DNA of 5,992 bases from Candidatus Nanohalarchaeota archaeon (GTDB lineage Archaea; EX4484-52). The position numbers and the translations under genes were made by a program. The stretch covers positions 1-5,992 of the forward strand of contig QMVB01000057.1 in assembly GCA_003660905.1 (NCBI GenBank), given 5' to 3'. The number at the start of each line of letters is the position of its first letter. The stretch's first letter is position 1. The notes below the pieces were generated by a model. The model was not told the DNA's origin. It worked only from the letters and a program-made list of their open reading frames with translations, and made no database searches. Below, in pieces: positions 4,095 through 5,992 of this stretch.

Positions 4095-5561
4095 ATGAAT
4101 AAAAAAACAAGATTTATATGTTTTGCCTGCCTTATTATAGCAATATTGTTTATTTCTTTTTTTTCAATCAATAATGAGGAGAATATGAAAATAAGAAACC
4201 CTGTAGTTGCAGGCGCATTTTATCCAGCAGACAACGAAACATTGTCTTCCATGATAGATGGTTTTCTGGACGAAGCAGAGAAAAATCAGCAATTGCAAAG
4301 CATTCAAATAAAAGCATTAATTGAACCTCATGCAGGCTATGTTTATTCAGGAGGAGTTGCTGCTTTTGGCTATAATTTAATCAAAGACAGAGACATTAAA
4401 ACCATTATAATTTTAGCTCCGTCGCATTATGTTTATTTTGACGGCATATCTATTGGAAACTATACTCATTACAGAACGCCTTTGGGCGATGTAAAAATAT
4501 CTTCCCTTGGGAACAAATTAAAGCAAAAATTTAACTTAATTCATACTGTTGATGAAGCCCATTTAAAAGAGCATTCCCTTGAAGTCCAGATTCCTTTTTT
4601 GCAGAAAACATTGACTGATTTTGAAATCATCCCGTTTATTACCGGAGAAATGTCAAAAGCGCAAATTAGCAAAATAGCAGAACTGATTGCTGAAAATATG
4701 GACGACCAGACTTTGATTGTTGTAAGCTCTGATTTATCCCATTTTCATCCATACGATAGTGCAGTTAAAATGGATAATCAGGCGATAGATGCAATAGAAG
4801 CATTGGATACAGATAAAGCAAAAGAACAGGAAATGTGCGGCAAAACTCCTATTTTGATATTGATGAGCATTGCCAAAAAAATGAATTGGAGCGTAAAAAT
4901 GCTCAAATATGCAAATTCAGGAGATATCACAGGCGACAAAAGCTCTGTTGTAGGATACAGTTCAATTGCATTTTATGCAGATAAAACCAATGAAAAAGAA
5001 AACTCTTTTTTGTCTGAAGCACAAAAAAAAGAACTCCTGAATATTGCAAGAAAGACAATTGAAGATTATGTCAAAGACGGAAAAATATACGAGCCAAAAA
5101 CAGATGACAAAGAACTAAAAGAGGCGAAAGGGGTGTTCGTCACTCTGGAAAAAGACAGCCAGTTGAGAGGATGCATCGGAAATATACTACTCTCAAAACC
5201 ACTATATCTTGCTGTAAGAGATAATGCGATAAATGCAGCAGTAAATGACAACCGCTTTGAAAAAGTGGCAAAAGACGAACTAAATGACATAAAAATAGAA
5301 ATATCTGTGCTGAGCGTTCCTGAAGAAATAAATGCAGAAAGCAGAAAAGAAAAAATCGGCAAAATAAAGAAAAATATTGACGGGATTATTTTGTCAAAAG
5401 GATGGGCTCAGGCAACGTTCCTTCCGCAGGTCTGGAAGCAGATACCTTCAAAGAAGGAATTCCTGTCGCAATTATGCCTAAAAGCAGGTCTGAGCGCTAA
5501 TTGCTATCTTGATGATGAAGTGAAACTCGAAAAATACCAGGCATTGCATTTTAGTGAATAA
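4095..5561 (+). CDS. Membrane-anchored Memo-AMMECR1 fusion (AmmeMemoRadiSam proteins B and A)
   Basis: Two conserved domains of the AmmeMemoRadiSam group are joined in one 488-residue protein; the biochemical role of this group is unknown. Residues 1-6 are basic (K3, K4, R6) and 7-25 form one hydrophobic segment, predicting an anchor or uncleaved signal with the domains outside the cytoplasm. The Memo domain (about 31-296) starts in the family-typical way (NPVVAGAFYPAD). It carries the metal-site residues H79 (EPHAGY), H111 (APSHYV) and C248 (MCGKTPI), plus SSDLSHFHPY (211-220) with D213 and H216. The AMMECR1 domain (about 306-488) has the hallmark LRGCIG (357-362) and the ending TFLPQVWKQIP...FLSQLCLKAGL. 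No radical SAM partner gene is present in the window. The start at 4095 rests on the TATA spacing. An internal ATG at 4185 could give a soluble form. Confidence 0.93.
   Translation: MNKKTRFICFACLIIAILFISFFSINNEENMKIRNPVVAGAFYPADNETLSSMIDGFLDEAEKNQQLQSIQIKALIEPHAGYVYSGGVAAFGYNLIKDRDIKTIIILAPSHYVYFDGISIGNYTHYRTPLGDVKISSLGNKLKQKFNLIHTVDEAHLKEHSLEVQIPFLQKTLTDFEIIPFITGEMSKAQISKIAELIAENMDDQTLIVVSSDLSHFHPYDSAVKMDNQAIDAIEALDTDKAKEQEMCGKTPILILMSIAKKMNWSVKMLKYANSGDITGDKSSVVGYSSIAFYADKTNEKENSFLSEAQKKELLNIARKTIEDYVKDGKIYEPKTDDKELKEAKGVFVTLEKDSQLRGCIGNILLSKPLYLAVRDNAINAAVNDNRFEKVAKDELNDIKIEISVLSVPEEINAESRKEKIGKIKKNIDGIILSKGWAQATFLPQVWKQIPSKKEFLSQLCLKAGLSANCYLDDEVKLEKYQALHFSE
4176..4187 (+). promoter_or_regulatory. 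Possible internal ribosome binding site and start within the Memo-AMMECR1 gene
   Basis: GAGGAG (4176-4181) lies just before an in-frame ATG (4185-4187, residue 31). Translation from there gives MKIRNPVVAGAFYP, which is how soluble Memo proteins normally begin. The gap of 3 bases after GAGGAG is short, or 5 if GAGG is the pairing core, so use of this start is uncertain. Confidence 0.3.
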
Positions 5562-5580
5562 AAATATTCATAAATCAATA

Positions 5581-5600
5581 ATGCATAATTCTGTATGCAT
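5581..5600. repeat. Perfect 7-bp hairpin 20 bases after the Memo-AMMECR1 gene
   Basis: ATGCATA (5581-5587) and TATGCAT (5594-5600) are exact inverted copies around ATTCTG. A third ATGCAT is at 5633-5638. The position just after the stop codon suggests a role at the mRNA 3' end, though no T-tract follows directly. The rest of 5562-5700 is AT-rich and shows no gene; only a 16-codon open piece starts at 5682. Confidence 0.35.
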
Positions 5601-5700
5601 CGGATAGTTGCTTTAAGACCTGTTGCTTAATAATGCATTTTATAGAGCTTTTATTTATAGGTCAATGTATTGGCTCTTAAAATGAAACCAACAATCAAGG

Positions 5701-5711
5701 AATTTAAATAT
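5701..5711 (+). promoter_or_regulatory. TATA-type box before the decayed antiporter fragment
   Basis: AATTTAAATAT has its TTTAAA core (5703-5708) centred about 25 bases before 5729-5731. With the geometry of the other genes here, a leaderless start codon would be expected at exactly that place, where an ATA codon now stands. Confidence 0.35.
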
Positions 5712-5728
5712 GATATTTTGTCGTTAAT

Positions 5729-5890
5729 ATAAGAAAGTGGAGTTATATAGCAACAAGTCTAATATTGCGCTTATTAATATCTTTCTTATTTACAAAATTA
5801 TCAAAAAAATTAAACGTATCTACTACAGTCAGGTTGATTATTGCAGAAATTCTAATTGGCTCTTTATATCCCAAGTTTGACATTTGCTAA
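5729..5890 (+). pseudogene. Likely remnant of the N-terminus of a Kef/CPA2-type cation/proton antiporter
   Basis: An open frame of 58 codons (5714-5887, TAA at 5888) encodes a hydrophobic protein piece with no ATG, GTG or TTG at its beginning. It reads RKWSYIATSLILRLL, then FTKLSKKLNVSTTVR, then LIIAEILIGSLYPKF. A hydrophobic first helix, a KLxxKLxV turn, and an amphipathic IIAEILIG stretch make up the pattern seen at the N-terminus of Kef/NapA-type antiporters (typically RLGLPxVxGEILAGILLGP). The full protein would be about 380 residues or more, so only the first helices remain. An ATA codon sits where the leaderless start is expected from the TATA box, one base from ATG. Lost start plus early stop suggest decay. 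An unknown small membrane protein is the alternative. Confidence 0.35.
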
Positions 5891-5911
5891 ATTTTTATTT
5901 TTTACAATATT

Positions 5912-5992
5912 TTAGATAAAGAATTTAACAGTTAGGCGCTCTTCTAATTCTTTAAAATTTAGCCCCTTTAGAGCGTATTGTGCTAATGTGAA
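5912..5992 (-). CDS. C-terminal fragment of an unidentified protein, cut by the window edge
   Basis: Reading from the right edge on the minus strand, one frame stays open for 26 codons to a TAA at 5914-5912, while the other two frames hit stops within 3 and 13 codons. The residues look protein-like: an Ala/Leu/Lys/Glu-rich helical stretch (ALKGLNFKELEERL) and a short hydrophobic end (VKFFI). The gene would be convergent with the Memo-AMMECR1 gene. The fragment is too short to name a family, and chance openness over 26 codons is possible. Confidence 0.45.
   Translation of the reverse strand, partial: FTLAQYALKGLNFKELEERLTVKFFI

Noticed and set aside
5066..5362. A 98-codon minus-strand frame rich in Ser and Phe
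   Set aside because: It lies antisense within the AMMECR1 domain; Ser/Phe/Leu richness is the usual shadow of Lys/Glu/Ala-rich codons.
1..5992. CRISPR arrays, insertion sequences, attachment sites
   Set aside because: No regularly spaced repeats, no transposase or integrase genes, and no terminal inverted repeats with target duplications were seen.

Overview
The window reads as AT-rich archaeal chromosome. Several genes have a TATA-type box centred about 25 bases before the start codon and no leader (sufC, acyP, the Memo-AMMECR1 gene). It also encodes the archaeal/eukaryotic RNA polymerase subunit Rpo10 and a tRNA-Glu with a textbook archaeal bulge-helix-bulge intron. The short SufC-SufB pair and compact spacing would suit a small-genome (for example DPANN-type) archaeon or a lesser-known euryarchaeal lineage, but the lineage cannot be fixed from this sequence.

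Left part, minus strand (1-1003): a GIY-YIG (DUF123) nuclease-like gene, an uncharacterised 144-residue gene overlapping it by 8 bases, and the first 18 codons of a third gene running off the left edge. The third gene has its own strong Shine-Dalgarno sequence and a perfect 17-base dyad just upstream. A divergent promoter region (about 976-1086) separates this set from the plus-strand genes.

Middle, plus strand (1058-3180): sufC and sufB, 1 base apart, form a minimal Fe-S cluster assembly unit. The B subunit keeps the SufB-type Cys and Glu. An acylphosphatase gene follows, with its own TATA box built over the sufB stop codon.

RNA-rich part (3369-4060): rpo10 is followed with zero spacing by intron-containing tRNA-Glu(UUC). 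After it comes about 390 bases without a convincing protein, holding a series of hairpins. Two of these share nearly the same apical sequence, so this is probably one or more structured non-coding RNAs of unknown class, possibly H/ACA-like.

Right part (4064-5992): a 488-residue Memo-AMMECR1 fusion with an N-terminal membrane segment, but no radical SAM partner in the window. Then come a short perfect hairpin, a probable decayed N-terminal piece of a cation/proton antiporter, and the last 26 codons of a minus-strand gene entering from the right edge.

The best candidates for something undescribed are the tRNA-adjacent hairpin cluster with its duplicated apical motif, the membrane-anchored Memo-AMMECR1 fusion with a possible second internal start, and the zero-spacing rpo10/tRNA junction.
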